35,107 bases of DNA from Pseudomonadota bacterium (GTDB lineage: Bacteria; Pseudomonadota; Gammaproteobacteria; Burkholderiales; Rhodocyclaceae), in the NCBI GenBank assembly GCA_018262245.1, contig JAGTRV010000011.1, positions 1 to 35,107 on the forward strand, in the 5' to 3' direction. Under the pieces are notes generated by a model. The model worked only from the letters and a program-made list of their open reading frames with translations. It was not told where the DNA came from and made no database searches. Made by a program: the position numbers and the translations under genes. The first letter of the stretch is position 1. Each line of letters begins with the position of its first letter. This document shows positions 1-7,602 of this stretch, piece by piece.

Positions 1-1
1 T

Positions 2-238
2 GCATGGGGTTGTCTGTTCGGGTTCTCTGCGTGCTCGCGCTTTGCGATCTTTAGCTGGATGTCGAAATTCTTCGAGCGACATACCGTTGTAGTAGATATG
101 CAAGCGAAGTATTACTTCGTGCTACCCGAATACATCTACCAGTTTTCAATTGACTGGCCTTCCATTCGAGGGGAAGGTCAGTTGTCAGTTGGCAAGCAGT
201 ATGTCTTTACAGGACAGGAGCAATGGCGGCCATATTGA
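2..238 (+). CDS. Hypothetical cassette protein, 5' end outside window
   Basis: An uninterrupted frame runs from base 2 to a TGA at 236-238 (78 codons). It is too short and too edge-truncated for the ORF track. The visible N-terminal part is hydrophobic (CLFGFSACSRFAIFSW), like a signal peptide or membrane segment, followed by a polar, aromatic-rich tail (EYIYQFSIDWPSIRGEG). An internal ATG at 59 is an alternative start. An attC-like site begins two bases after the stop, which is the usual arrangement of an integron cassette gene, and this is the main reason to believe the frame. I recognise no family. Confidence 0.5.
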   Translation, partial: AWGCLFGFSACSRFAIFSWMSKFFERHTVVVDMQAKYYFVLPEYIYQFSIDWPSIRGEGQLSVGKQYVFTGQEQWRPY

Positions 239-239
239 A

Positions 240-320
240 CCCTAACCCTACGCTCAAGGCGCTTCCTTCGGTCGCCGGGAAACGCTGCAAGCCGCGTGCC
301 CCTTACCTAAAACGTTGGGG
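240..320 (+). other. Integron attC-like recombination site 1
   Basis: The left core CCCTAAC (240-246) pairs with the right core GTTGGGG (314-320) with one mismatch. Inner arms CTCAAGG (253-259) and CCTTAC (301-306) are also complementary, as expected for the L''/L' boxes. The site lies directly after one small gene and before the next, in the orientation expected for plus-strand cassettes. The cores deviate by one base from RYYYAAC and GTTRRRY. Confidence 0.6.
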
Positions 321-332
321 CGCTTAGCTCGT

Positions 333-770
333 ATGCGCAAACTTGTCCTTGCAGCAATCACCGTATACCAACGCTACGTATCCCCGCACAAGGGTTTCTG
401 CTGCGCGTATCGCGCACACACAGGGCACAAGAGTTGCTCGGTTCTCGGTTTCAGAGCCGTGCGTAGGTACGGCGTTCTCGCTGGCCTCACGGTTCTTAGG
501 CACCGCACCTATTTGTGCGGAGTGGTTCATCGGCGTTACACAAAACCGCGTAACCGCATCCTTCACTCACAGCAAGGATTCTGCGACGTTGGCTGTGATT
601 TCCCCTGTGATGTTCCAAGTATTGATGGGTGCATTTCGCTGGGCGATTTCGCTAGTTGTTGCGATTATGGAAGCTGCGACTGGCCTAGCCGAAATCGGAA
701 GAGTCAAGAGGGAGAGCAATACGTGTACATCCCTCCGAACGTCGAAGGCAAAAAAGAAAACCGTACTTGA
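333..770 (+). CDS. yidD: YidD-like membrane protein insertion efficiency factor (cassette gene)
   Basis: The protein is 145 aa from the ATG at 333. The track start at 315 is a TTG lying inside the attC core, so I prefer 333. The N-terminus MRKLVLAAITVYQRYVSPHK carries the YidD signature (hydrophobic-basic helix, YQRYxSP), followed by FCCAYRxHTGHKSCS and FRAVRRYG. The C-terminal part is cysteine-rich (CDVGCDFPCD). It is longer than the ~85-aa E. coli YidD and resembles the longer variant. YidD is a small inner-membrane-associated protein thought to help YidC-dependent membrane protein insertion. Here it is not next to rpmH, rnpA or yidC but lies between two attC sites, so it is probably an extra, mobile copy. 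The function is inferred from family membership only. Confidence 0.75.
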   Translation: MRKLVLAAITVYQRYVSPHKGFCCAYRAHTGHKSCSVLGFRAVRRYGVLAGLTVLRHRTYLCGVVHRRYTKPRNRILHSQQGFCDVGCDFPCDVPSIDGCISLGDFASCCDYGSCDWPSRNRKSQEGEQYVYIPPNVEGKKENRT

Positions 771-782
771 ATCCCCTCCGCG

Positions 783-849
783 TCCCAACCCATCATTCGA
801 GCGAACCTGCGCAAAAAGCCGCGCAGGCCACTCAATTCAAACATTAGCG
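783..849 (+). other. Integron attC-like recombination site 2
   Basis: Left core TCCCAAC (783-789) and right core ATTAGCG (843-849) flank the arms ATTCGAGCG and CACTCAAT. A perfect central hairpin CCTGCGC-N8-GCGCAGG completes the site. It follows the yidD stop at 770. The right core carries A instead of the usual G of GTTRRRY, so recombination activity may be reduced. Confidence 0.7.
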
Positions 850-866
850 CTTATCAAGGAGTTTTC

Positions 867-959
867 ATGCTTCGCAACGCATTAGTCTTGCTTTTGGCAA
901 CCGCTACATTCCCACTCGTCAAGACATCGCATATGAGCTCATTGTGCAATGAGCGCTAA
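867..959 (+). CDS. Mini-ORF with signal-peptide-like sequence, possibly a remnant
   Basis: This 30-codon frame starts at ATG 867 with a strong ribosome-binding site (AAGGAG, 6 bases upstream). The first residues MLRNALVLLLATATFPLV look like a signal peptide, and the frame ends soon after (CNER stop). It is the first ORF after attC site 2 and has the position and RBS of a genuine cassette gene. It may be a real small peptide, a leader, or the 5' remnant of an exported cassette protein that lost its body. Confidence 0.4.
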   Translation: MLRNALVLLLATATFPLVKTSHMSSLCNER

Positions 960-1052
960 CCACTCATTCCACCCTATCTGTGGGAATACCTCGCTGACTG
1001 GTGAATTCAAACAGTGTGCCTTCCGTTCCATTCTCTCAGGAGCTATCGAACA

Positions 1053-1679
1053 ATGACTTGGCGTCTGACGCGCATCCTCATACTCACCTCATTAATAGTT
1101 CTCTGCCATCAGTCCTACGCGGCCGATGCCTATTACGACTACGTAGCAGATTTCTATCTTCACGAAAGTCATCAGGCTCGCAACCCGGACCAGGTAATTC
1201 GATATACCGATGGAGAGAATGGCGCGCTTCTTCAATCAGTCCTTGAGCCGACGCGGGTCAAGGCGGTACTGAACTCCTATTTAGAGTCCATGAAGCGCAG
1301 CGAGAAGATTCCTGAGGTTCCCAAGCTCTTGCAGCCTTTAGCTGCTCGGTATGACGGAGCATTCAAGAAGGAACCACGAGCTTACGAAAAGGAGTTTTTG
1401 GACAGCCTTGAAGCCTCGGTCGAGGTGATCTCTATTGCTTCGGCGATGACTAATGTATCTATGCCGCCTTCCACAACCAACAAAACCTCTGGGGCGGATG
1501 CTGAAAAGCAGAAGGCGCTAACAGATAGTATTCAGTCACTTGCAAAAATGACCCGCGACTTGAGTACTGTTGCCTATAAAGCAATGGCAACGGAAATCCG
1601 CAACAGGGTTGGCAAAGGAATGTTTTCCGAAAGTGGTGCCAAACGCGCCCTGGCAATCGCAGAAAGAATTTCTCCGTAG
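1053..1679 (+). CDS. Exported hypothetical protein (cassette gene)
   Basis: I place the start at ATG 1053 (208 aa) rather than the track start at 1014. This gives a classic signal peptide, MTWRLTRILILTSLIVLC, with cleavage probably after QSYA, and an AGGAG about 10 bases upstream. The mature protein is largely helical and polar, with an acidic/basic middle and a conserved-looking C-terminus (GKGMFSESGAKRALAIAERI). No domain is recognised. The gene ends 25 bases before attC site 3, so it is the body of the second full cassette. A periplasmic location is inferred from the signal peptide. Confidence 0.65.
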   Translation: MTWRLTRILILTSLIVLCHQSYAADAYYDYVADFYLHESHQARNPDQVIRYTDGENGALLQSVLEPTRVKAVLNSYLESMKRSEKIPEVPKLLQPLAARYDGAFKKEPRAYEKEFLDSLEASVEVISIASAMTNVSMPPSTTNKTSGADAEKQKALTDSIQSLAKMTRDLSTVAYKAMATEIRNRVGKGMFSESGAKRALAIAERISP

Positions 1680-1704
1680 CTGATATGGGCGCTATCCACG
1701 GTAG

Positions 1705-1770
1705 ACCCAACCCGGCGACCAACTGGAGCTGCGCAAAAAGCCGCGCAGGTCAGTTACCTCTACGTTAGAG
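1705..1770 (+). other. Integron attC-like recombination site 3
   Basis: Left core ACCCAAC (1705-1711, a perfect RYYYAAC) and right core GTTAGAG (1764-1770) flank the arms CCAACTGG and CAGTTACC. The centre CTGCGC-N8-GCGCAG is almost the same as in site 2, including the AAAAAGCC loop. The next gene starts four bases after the right core. This is the clearest of the three sites. Confidence 0.75.
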
Positions 1771-1773
1771 CTC

Positions 1774-2121
1774 ATGAAAACCGTCACTTACCTCGGAGCC
1801 ATTCTCGTCGCATGTCAAGCCACCGCTGGGTCTGCCGCTGATTTGCCCTCCGACCGAGGTCAGTTCCAGGCGCTGGTCGAGCGAGAGATCGTTATAGGTT
1901 CATCTATAGAGTCCGCAAAGGATCGGCTGAAGGCCGTCGGACTCGAGTGCAAGTCGGTCGCCAGGGGATGGACAAACAACGTTCACGACACGACGGAGTT
2001 CATCTTCTGCTCTCGAAACTCTGATGAATGGCCCGTGTTCAGGCGCTGGCAAGTGGCACTGCTACCTCGTGACGGGAAGGTTGCGGAGATACGTTCAAAC
2101 GTCGGTCTCATTGGGCCGTAA
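1774..2121 (+). CDS. Exported hypothetical protein (last cassette gene)
   Basis: The protein is 115 aa from ATG 1774, which lies immediately after the attC right core as is usual for cassette genes. The signal peptide MKTVTYLGAILVACQATAGSA is followed by a mature part of about 94 aa with two cysteines (LECKSV and FIFCSR), which could form a disulfide in the periplasm. The family is not recognised. It is the last gene of the cassette run. I find no attC between its stop and the nsrR gene, so the distal end of the array has probably decayed. Confidence 0.65.
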   Translation: MKTVTYLGAILVACQATAGSAADLPSDRGQFQALVEREIVIGSSIESAKDRLKAVGLECKSVARGWTNNVHDTTEFIFCSRNSDEWPVFRRWQVALLPRDGKVAEIRSNVGLIGP

Positions 2122-2148
2122 CGTGACCTCTATCGAAAGCAAACAAGA

Positions 2149-2628
2149 TTAGCTTCGCATACATGTAGGAGCAGCCTTTTTCCCCTGACCAATAGTCAGA
2201 TCACAGCCTGCTAGCGGCATCAGCTTACCTGGCGTCCGCAGCAGGTCGGCCAGTGTGTAGCCATCAAGAACGAGGAACATGGCCTTCAAGGCTTCATTGA
2301 GAATCGCAGGCAGGCAGCAGGCGCCCTGAATCCGGCAGGTGCTTTTATCAGCGAAGCATTCGGCCAGCGTGAAATCGCTTTCGGTCTGGCGAATCACCTC
2401 GCCGACGACAATTTCCTGCGGTTCATGCGCCAAGCGCAGGCCGCCGCCCTTGCCACGCACGGTCTCGATATATCCACCTCGCCCGAGCTGATGGGCCACC
2501 TTCATCAGGTGACTCTTTGAAATATCGTGGGCGGCGGCGATTTCGGCGATCGTCGCCAGCCGGTTTGTTTGCGCGCCGAGGTACATCAGAACGCGCAGGC
2601 TGTAGTCGGAAAAGGCACTCAGTCGCAT
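2149..2628 (-). CDS. nsrR: NsrR, nitric-oxide-sensing Rrf2-family repressor
   Basis: This 159-aa protein has an Rrf2 winged helix at the N-terminus (MRLSAFSDYSLRVLMYLG, recognition region SKSHLMKVAHQL, wing VRGKGGGLRLA). Three cysteines, C91, C98 and C104, match the iron-sulfur ligand pattern of NsrR. DGYTLADLL near the C-terminus is also typical of NsrR. The family binds an Fe-S cluster that reacts with NO, releasing repression of NO-detoxification and respiratory genes. An NsrR-type operator lies 10 bases upstream of its own start, so autoregulation is likely. It is divergent from ccoG. IscR is less likely because its conserved motifs differ and no isc genes are present. Confidence 0.85.
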   Translation of the reverse strand: MRLSAFSDYSLRVLMYLGAQTNRLATIAEIAAAHDISKSHLMKVAHQLGRGGYIETVRGKGGGLRLAHEPQEIVVGEVIRQTESDFTLAECFADKSTCRIQGACCLPAILNEALKAMFLVLDGYTLADLLRTPGKLMPLAGCDLTIGQGKKAAPTCMRS

Positions 2629-2638
2629 GGTCGCTCAA

Positions 2639-2661
2639 AAGATACATTTAAAATATTGCTT
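2639..2661. promoter_or_regulatory. NsrR-type operator in front of nsrR
   Basis: Half-sites AAGATACATTT and AAATATTGCTT are separated by one base, matching the known NsrR layout of two 11-bp half-sites (AAGATGCATTT-like). The left half matches at 10 of 11 positions, the right half at about 7. It lies 10 bp upstream of the nsrR start codon. Confidence 0.65.
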
Positions 2662-2685
2662 ATAGCGATCTTGGTTGATAGCATC

Positions 2686-2708
2686 AAGATTCATTTTATT
2701 TATATCTT
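2686..2708. promoter_or_regulatory. NsrR-type operator in front of ccoG
   Basis: Half-sites AAGATTCATTT and ATTTATATCTT are separated by one base; the outer AAGAT/ATCTT pair is a perfect inverted repeat. The start-to-start distance to the nsrR operator is 47 bp. It lies about 50 bp before the ccoG start, a plausible place to block a ccoG promoter. Confidence 0.6.
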
Positions 2709-2757
2709 ATGCCAGCCTGTGGCGCAATTCGCCCGGCTGGTCATCGCCGGAATAGTC

Positions 2758-4161
2758 ATGGCCAAGCAGCCCGCAAAAAAGATCTTTGAAATCAAGCAGG
2801 TCGTCGATCCGGATGCCAAGGTCTATCCGCGTTCGATCAGCGGACCTTACACCCGCTGGCGCTGGGTCTTTGTCTGGCTGACCCAGATCGTTTTCTATGG
2901 CCTGTGCTGGCTACCCTGGCATGGTCGTCAGGCCATCCTGTTCGACATCGACACCCGCAAGTTCTATTTCTTCGACCTGGTACTCTGGCCGCAGGACACG
3001 ATCTATCTCGTGCTGCTGATGATTCTCGGGGCCTTCACCCTCTTCCTGTTTACCGCCGTGGCGGGACGATTGTGGTGCGGCTATACCTGCCCGCAAACCG
3101 TTTATACGGAAATCTTCCTGTGGTTTGAAAAGGTCATCGAAGGCGAACGGCCGCAGCGCATCAAGCTTGATGCCGCCCCGTGGTCGCCGCGCAAACTGGC
3201 GATCAAGAGCGCCAAGCACGCGACGTGGATCCTCTTCTCGCTGTGGACCGGGATCACCTTTGTCGGTTATTTCATGCCGATCCACGATCTGGTCAATGAT
3301 CTGATTACCCTGTCGCCCGGTGCCTGGTCGTCCTTCTGGGTGGTCTTTTATGCCTTCGCCACCTATGGCAACGCCGGCTTCCTGCGCGACCAGATGTGCC
3401 GCCAGATCTGCCCCTACGCCCGCTTCCAGTTCGTGATGTTCGACCCCGACACGCTGATCATCGCCTACGACACGGCGCGTGGCGATGCCCGCGGCCCGCG
3501 CGCCAAGGGGGCCGACCCCAAGGCCCTGGGCCTGGGTGATTGCGTCGATTGCGGCATCTGCGTTCAGGTCTGCCCGACCGGCATCGACATTCGTAACGGC
3601 TTGCAGAACGAGTGTATTGGCTGCGCCGCATGCATTGACGCCTGCGATCAGGTCATGGACAAGATGGATTACCCGCGCGGCCTGATCCGCTATTCGACTG
3701 AAAACGCTGTTTCAATGCGCTTTACGACGCTGGAAATCATCAAACGTGCAGCCCGGCCGCGGGTCATCATCTACACGGCGATCCTGCTGGCCCTGACGGG
3801 CGCCATCGCCTGGTCGCTGGCCACCCGCGTGCCGCTGAAGGTCAATGTCCTGAAGGATCGCAACGTGCTGTCCCGGGAAGCGGACGATGGCTCGATCGAG
3901 AATACCTATCGCCTGCAGATCATGAATACCGGCGACCAGACGCGGAAGTTCCGGATCAGCATTGGCGGTGTCGAAGGCGCCCGCCTGAAGGGTGACAGCG
4001 AAATTACCGTACCCGGCGGTGAGATTGGCAGTCAGAGCGCCATTGTCAGCGCTGAACCGGGGGCCACCCGATCCGGTGCAACGCCGATCACTTTCAGCGT
4101 GACCGACGTGGCCGACGAAAAAGTCTCGGTCACCGAAAGCTCGAAGTTCTGGATGCCCTGA
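2758..4161 (+). CDS. ccoG: CcoG (RdxA/FixG-like) cytochrome oxidase accessory ferredoxin
   Basis: The 467-aa protein from ATG 2758 has the usual CcoG length. The track start at 2527 would run back through the operators and nsrR, so it is rejected. It has an N-terminal cytoplasmic part and several membrane helices. Cysteine motifs are CGYTC (C107, C111) and CRQIC (C214, C218). A two-cluster 4Fe-4S ferredoxin domain follows (C262/265/268/272 and C286/289/292/296), then another membrane helix and a C-terminal Ig-like periplasmic domain. CcoG is proposed to reduce copper for assembly of the cbb3 oxidase CuB centre. No ccoNOP or ccoI/S genes are in view; its partner here is nsrR. Confidence 0.9.
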   Translation: MAKQPAKKIFEIKQVVDPDAKVYPRSISGPYTRWRWVFVWLTQIVFYGLCWLPWHGRQAILFDIDTRKFYFFDLVLWPQDTIYLVLLMILGAFTLFLFTAVAGRLWCGYTCPQTVYTEIFLWFEKVIEGERPQRIKLDAAPWSPRKLAIKSAKHATWILFSLWTGITFVGYFMPIHDLVNDLITLSPGAWSSFWVVFYAFATYGNAGFLRDQMCRQICPYARFQFVMFDPDTLIIAYDTARGDARGPRAKGADPKALGLGDCVDCGICVQVCPTGIDIRNGLQNECIGCAACIDACDQVMDKMDYPRGLIRYSTENAVSMRFTTLEIIKRAARPRVIIYTAILLALTGAIAWSLATRVPLKVNVLKDRNVLSREADDGSIENTYRLQIMNTGDQTRKFRISIGGVEGARLKGDSEITVPGGEIGSQSAIVSAEPGATRSGATPITFSVTDVADEKVSVTESSKFWMP

Positions 4162-4394
4162 CCAGCAAACTGGTTTGACGGCCGGCCGAACGATCTTGAT
4201 GGACGATCGGCTTATTCAAATTAGAATACCGGCTTTACAAGCTGGCGGTAACGGCTGCTTTCAAAAACTGATTTACCATGCAAAATGCTTATGCATTTTC
4301 CCATTCCGCGCTGCTTCATATTCCTAAAAAAGCCCCAGGCGCCTGCACCGCGGAATCTTTCCGACCCATTTCACAGAAGTCCTGACCCCAACTC

Positions 4395-7300
4395 ATGGCC
4401 AGCCTCACCCCTCAAGACAGCCCCCGGCCACGCCGCTGGAAGCTTTACCTCACCCTTGGCATCCTCGTATTGGGTACCGCCGTTGCCACCGCCGGCTGGA
4501 TCGAACTGCAGGAATCCAGTTTCCAGGCCCGCTATTTCACCGAACAGGCGAAAACCTCCACTTGGACCATGGAATCCGGCGCTGACAAGGACATCTGGTT
4601 TCCAGCCACCGGCCCGTACGAGCAACGCCTGGGCTACGCACAGCTAAGCAATTTCCTGCCGCGCCTGGCCAGTTCGGGGTTCATCATCGACACCCAGGCC
4701 CGGCAATCCGCTGGTTTCCGCCACATTGTTGGTCTTGGCCATTTCCCCATTTACCGTGAAAAATCCCGGGCGGGCTTGAGCATTCTCGATCGTCACGATC
4801 AACCGCTCTATGACAGCCAGTATCCGCGTGTCCAGTACGCTGACTTCGAAGCTATTCCACCGGTCCTGGTCGAAGCGCTGCTGTTCATCGAAAACCGCGA
4901 CCTGCTTGACACCACTTACCCGAAGCGCAATCCGGCCGTCGATTGGGGCCGGTTGGCCCGGGTCGCGGCAGGTCAGGCACTGCGCCACGTCAATATGGGT
5001 GGCGGCCGTGCCGGCGGCAGCACGCTGGCGACGCAGATCGAGAAATTCCGCCACTCCCCCGGTGGGCGCACGCGCGATACCGACGACAAATATCACCAGA
5101 TGATGTCGGCTGCCCTGCGCGCCTATCAGGATGGCGAGGAAAACCTGCCGGCCCGCCGCCGCATCGTTCTCGATTTCATCAATTCCGTACCGCTCGGCGG
5201 CATTCCGGGCTACGGCGAGGTCAATGGGCTGGGCGATGGCCTGTGGGCCTGGTACGGGCAGGAATTCGCCCGCACCAATCAACTGCTGGCCGACCCCAAG
5301 GCCGCCCTCACCGAGCGGGCCAAAGCCTTCAAGCAGGCACTCTCCCTGTTCGTTGCCCAGCGCCGGCCATCGGGCCTGCTCGGCGACACGACGGGGCGCC
5401 TCAATGCGCTGACCGACAGCTATATCCGCCTGCTGGCTGAAGACCAGCTGATCCCCGCCGACCTGCGCGAAGCCGCCCTCCAGGTACAGATCAACCCGGC
5501 ACGTCAGGCCCGCCCCGGCGAAGAAGTCTCTTTCGTCGAACGCAAGGCGGTCAACGAAATCCGCGGCACGCTGGGCGACCTCCTCAACATCGAGAATCTC
5601 TATTCCCTCGACCGCTACGACCTGACCGTCCATAGCACCCTCGATGGTCCCAGCCAGCAGGCAGTGACGCGTATCCTGAACCGTCTCGCCGACCCGGCTT
5701 TCCTGGCCTGCGCAGGTCTCAAGGAAGGCCGGTTGCTGGACAGAGGTGACCCGAAACAGGTCAACTACAGCCTGACCCTGTACGAGCGCACACCGACCGC
5801 CAACGTGCTGCGCATCCAGGCCGACAATCTCGATCAGCCGCTGGACATCAACGCCGGCACCAAGCTTGATCTCGGCTCCAGCGCCAAGTTCCGGACCCTG
5901 GTTTCCTACCTGCTGGTCGTCACCGACCTGCACCAGCGCTACAGCCAGATGCCCCCGGCAGAACTGGCCAAGCTGCCCCGCCACCCGGCCGACCGTCTGA
6001 GCAACTGGGCGATAGATAGCTTGCGCGCCAAGCCGGAGATGACGCTGGAGGCTTTGCTCGAAGCTGCCATGGAGCGCCGCTATTCGGCCAGCCCCGGTGA
6101 AACCTTCTTCACCGGCGGCGGCATTCACCACTTCAACAATTTCAAGCACGAAGACGATGGCAAGGTACCGAGCGTCGCCGAAGCGCTGGAACAGTCGGTC
6201 AATCTCGTTTTCGTCCGGATCATGCACGATGTCGTGCACTACCACGCCTACGAGGCGGTCGACGCGCCGGCCCGCGGCCTGCGTGATAAGGACGACGAGG
6301 AGACCCGGCAGGCCTTCCTCAACCGCTTTGCCGAACGGGAAGGTCTCGGCTTCCTGCGTACTTACTGGCACAAGTACCGTGACGTGGCACCGGAAGACCG
6401 GCTTGAAGTCCTCAGCGACTCGGTTCCCGCCCGGCCCGTGCCGCAGGCTGCCGCCTACCTGAGCGTCCTGCCGAAGAGCGATTTCGCCAGCTTCCTCGCC
6501 TTCATGCGCAAGCAACTCGGGGAAAAGGCCGGCACTGACGCCGGCCTGCGCCGCCTGTTCGACACCCACGCCACGCGCCAGTACAACCTGGCCGACCAGG
6601 GCTACCTGGCCCGGGTGCATCCGCTCGAACTGTGGCTGGTCCGCCATCTGCAGGACCAACCGAAAGCCACGCTCAAGGACATCGTGCCGGCCAGCGTCGA
6701 GGCTCGCCGCGATGCGTCGAAGTGGCTGTTCTCGACGCGATTCAAGCATGCCCAGCAGGTCCGTATCGACATCGTTGTCGAAGTCGCTGCCTTCGAGCGC
6801 ATCGCCGACGAGTGGCGGCGCCTGGGCTACCCCTTCGAACATCTGGTGCCCTCGCTGGCCACCTCGATCGGCAGCTCCGCCGACCGGCCAGCGGCCCTCG
6901 CAGAATTGATGGGCATCGTGGTCAATGACGGTATCCGGCGCCCGACGGTGCGCATCGACGAATTGCTGTTTGCGGCCAACACCCCGTTCGAAACGCGCCT
7001 CAAGCGCCAGCCCGAAGCCGGCGAACGGGTCATGCCGGTCGAAGTCGCCCAGGTTACCCGGCGCGCCTTGCTCCGCGTCGTCAATAGCGGCACTGCCCGA
7101 CGTATAAAGGACGCCTACCGCGACAACGAGGAAAAACCGTTGCTGGTCGGTGGCAAGACCGGCACCGGCGACCACCGCTCCAAGGTCATTGGCGCAGATG
7201 GTGGCGTGCGTAGCGCCAAGGTCATGAATCGTGCCGCGACCTTTGCCTTCTACATCGGTGACCGCTTCTACGGTGTCGTGACCGCCTTCGTGCCCGGCTC

Positions 7301-7421
7301 CAAAGCGGCCGCCTACGACTTCACCTCGGCGCTACCGGTCCAGATTCTCAAGGAAATGGAACCGGTCTTGCGACCGCTGGTTGCCGATCGCCCCGCGGCG
7401 GAAGGCAAGTGCAAAGGCTAA
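4395..7421 (+). CDS. Class A penicillin-binding protein, unusually long
   Basis: This is a 1008-aa bifunctional peptidoglycan synthase. A membrane anchor lies at about 16-36. The glycosyltransferase-51 domain has the catalytic-type glutamate E166 in LLFIENRD and GGSTLATQ at 207-214. The transpeptidase motifs are all present: SSAK (S495, K498), SVN (601-603) and KTG (921-923). About 320 residues separate SxN from KTG, far more than in ordinary PBP1 enzymes, so there is a large insert within the transpeptidase region. The GT motifs are divergent (ENRDLLDTTYP instead of EDxxFxxH). The start at 4395 has only a weak RBS. The gene stands alone. A specialised septal or envelope role is possible but not shown. 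Confidence 0.85.
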   Translation: MASLTPQDSPRPRRWKLYLTLGILVLGTAVATAGWIELQESSFQARYFTEQAKTSTWTMESGADKDIWFPATGPYEQRLGYAQLSNFLPRLASSGFIIDTQARQSAGFRHIVGLGHFPIYREKSRAGLSILDRHDQPLYDSQYPRVQYADFEAIPPVLVEALLFIENRDLLDTTYPKRNPAVDWGRLARVAAGQALRHVNMGGGRAGGSTLATQIEKFRHSPGGRTRDTDDKYHQMMSAALRAYQDGEENLPARRRIVLDFINSVPLGGIPGYGEVNGLGDGLWAWYGQEFARTNQLLADPKAALTERAKAFKQALSLFVAQRRPSGLLGDTTGRLNALTDSYIRLLAEDQLIPADLREAALQVQINPARQARPGEEVSFVERKAVNEIRGTLGDLLNIENLYSLDRYDLTVHSTLDGPSQQAVTRILNRLADPAFLACAGLKEGRLLDRGDPKQVNYSLTLYERTPTANVLRIQADNLDQPLDINAGTKLDLGSSAKFRTLVSYLLVVTDLHQRYSQMPPAELAKLPRHPADRLSNWAIDSLRAKPEMTLEALLEAAMERRYSASPGETFFTGGGIHHFNNFKHEDDGKVPSVAEALEQSVNLVFVRIMHDVVHYHAYEAVDAPARGLRDKDDEETRQAFLNRFAEREGLGFLRTYWHKYRDVAPEDRLEVLSDSVPARPVPQAAAYLSVLPKSDFASFLAFMRKQLGEKAGTDAGLRRLFDTHATRQYNLADQGYLARVHPLELWLVRHLQDQPKATLKDIVPASVEARRDASKWLFSTRFKHAQQVRIDIVVEVAAFERIADEWRRLGYPFEHLVPSLATSIGSSADRPAALAELMGIVVNDGIRRPTVRIDELLFAANTPFETRLKRQPEAGERVMPVEVAQVTRRALLRVVNSGTARRIKDAYRDNEEKPLLVGGKTGTGDHRSKVIGADGGVRSAKVMNRAATFAFYIGDRFYGVVTAFVPGSKAAAYDFTSALPVQILKEMEPVLRPLVADRPAAEGKCKG

Positions 7422-7450
7422 AACACCGCCACGCCTTCCATCCATCCCGA

Positions 7451-7492
7451 AAAGCGGGAATCCAGACGACCGATCGACTGGATTCCCGCTTT
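7451..7492. repeat. Palindromic repeat copy A, possible terminator
   Basis: AAAGCGGGAATCCAG (7451-7465) and CTGGATTCCCGCTTT (7478-7492) form a perfect 15-bp stem with a 12-base loop. It lies 30 bases after the PBP stop. The arm is a diverged relative of the CTGGATTCC..GGAATGACG family seen at 31742, 34059 and 34395. It could end transcription of the PBP gene but lacks a clear T-run. Confidence 0.7.
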
Positions 7493-7602
7493 CGTGGAAA
7501 CATCCAAAATCACCAATAATCCGTAAAAACCACACTTTGCTGCGGCGCAACAAAATGGTAGTCTTTGACGCATAAAATAAAGCGATCAAAGCGAGCAACA
7601 GC

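Noticed and set aside
343-885. 180-aa plus-strand ORF overlapping the YidD-like gene
   Set aside because: It lies in another frame over a recognisable YidD protein and runs through attC site 2.
945-1012. Possible extra attC (GCGCTAACCACTCATTCC and a weak hairpin)
   Set aside because: No right core of the GTTRRRY type could be found.
2119-2149. Possible attC after the last cassette gene
   Set aside because: No paired cores; only ~28 bases separate the gene from nsrR.
2527-2757. N-terminal extension of ccoG in the ORF track
   Set aside because: It would cover nsrR and both operators; ATG 2758 gives the family's normal length.
4165-4215. Weak hairpin after ccoG
   Set aside because: The stem is broken by mismatches and there is no T-run, so it is not called as a terminator.
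4644-7175. 843-aa minus-strand ORF
   Set aside because: It is a shadow of the PBP gene caused by high GC at third positions; it has no domains and a repetitive Gly/Ala/Val/Asp composition.
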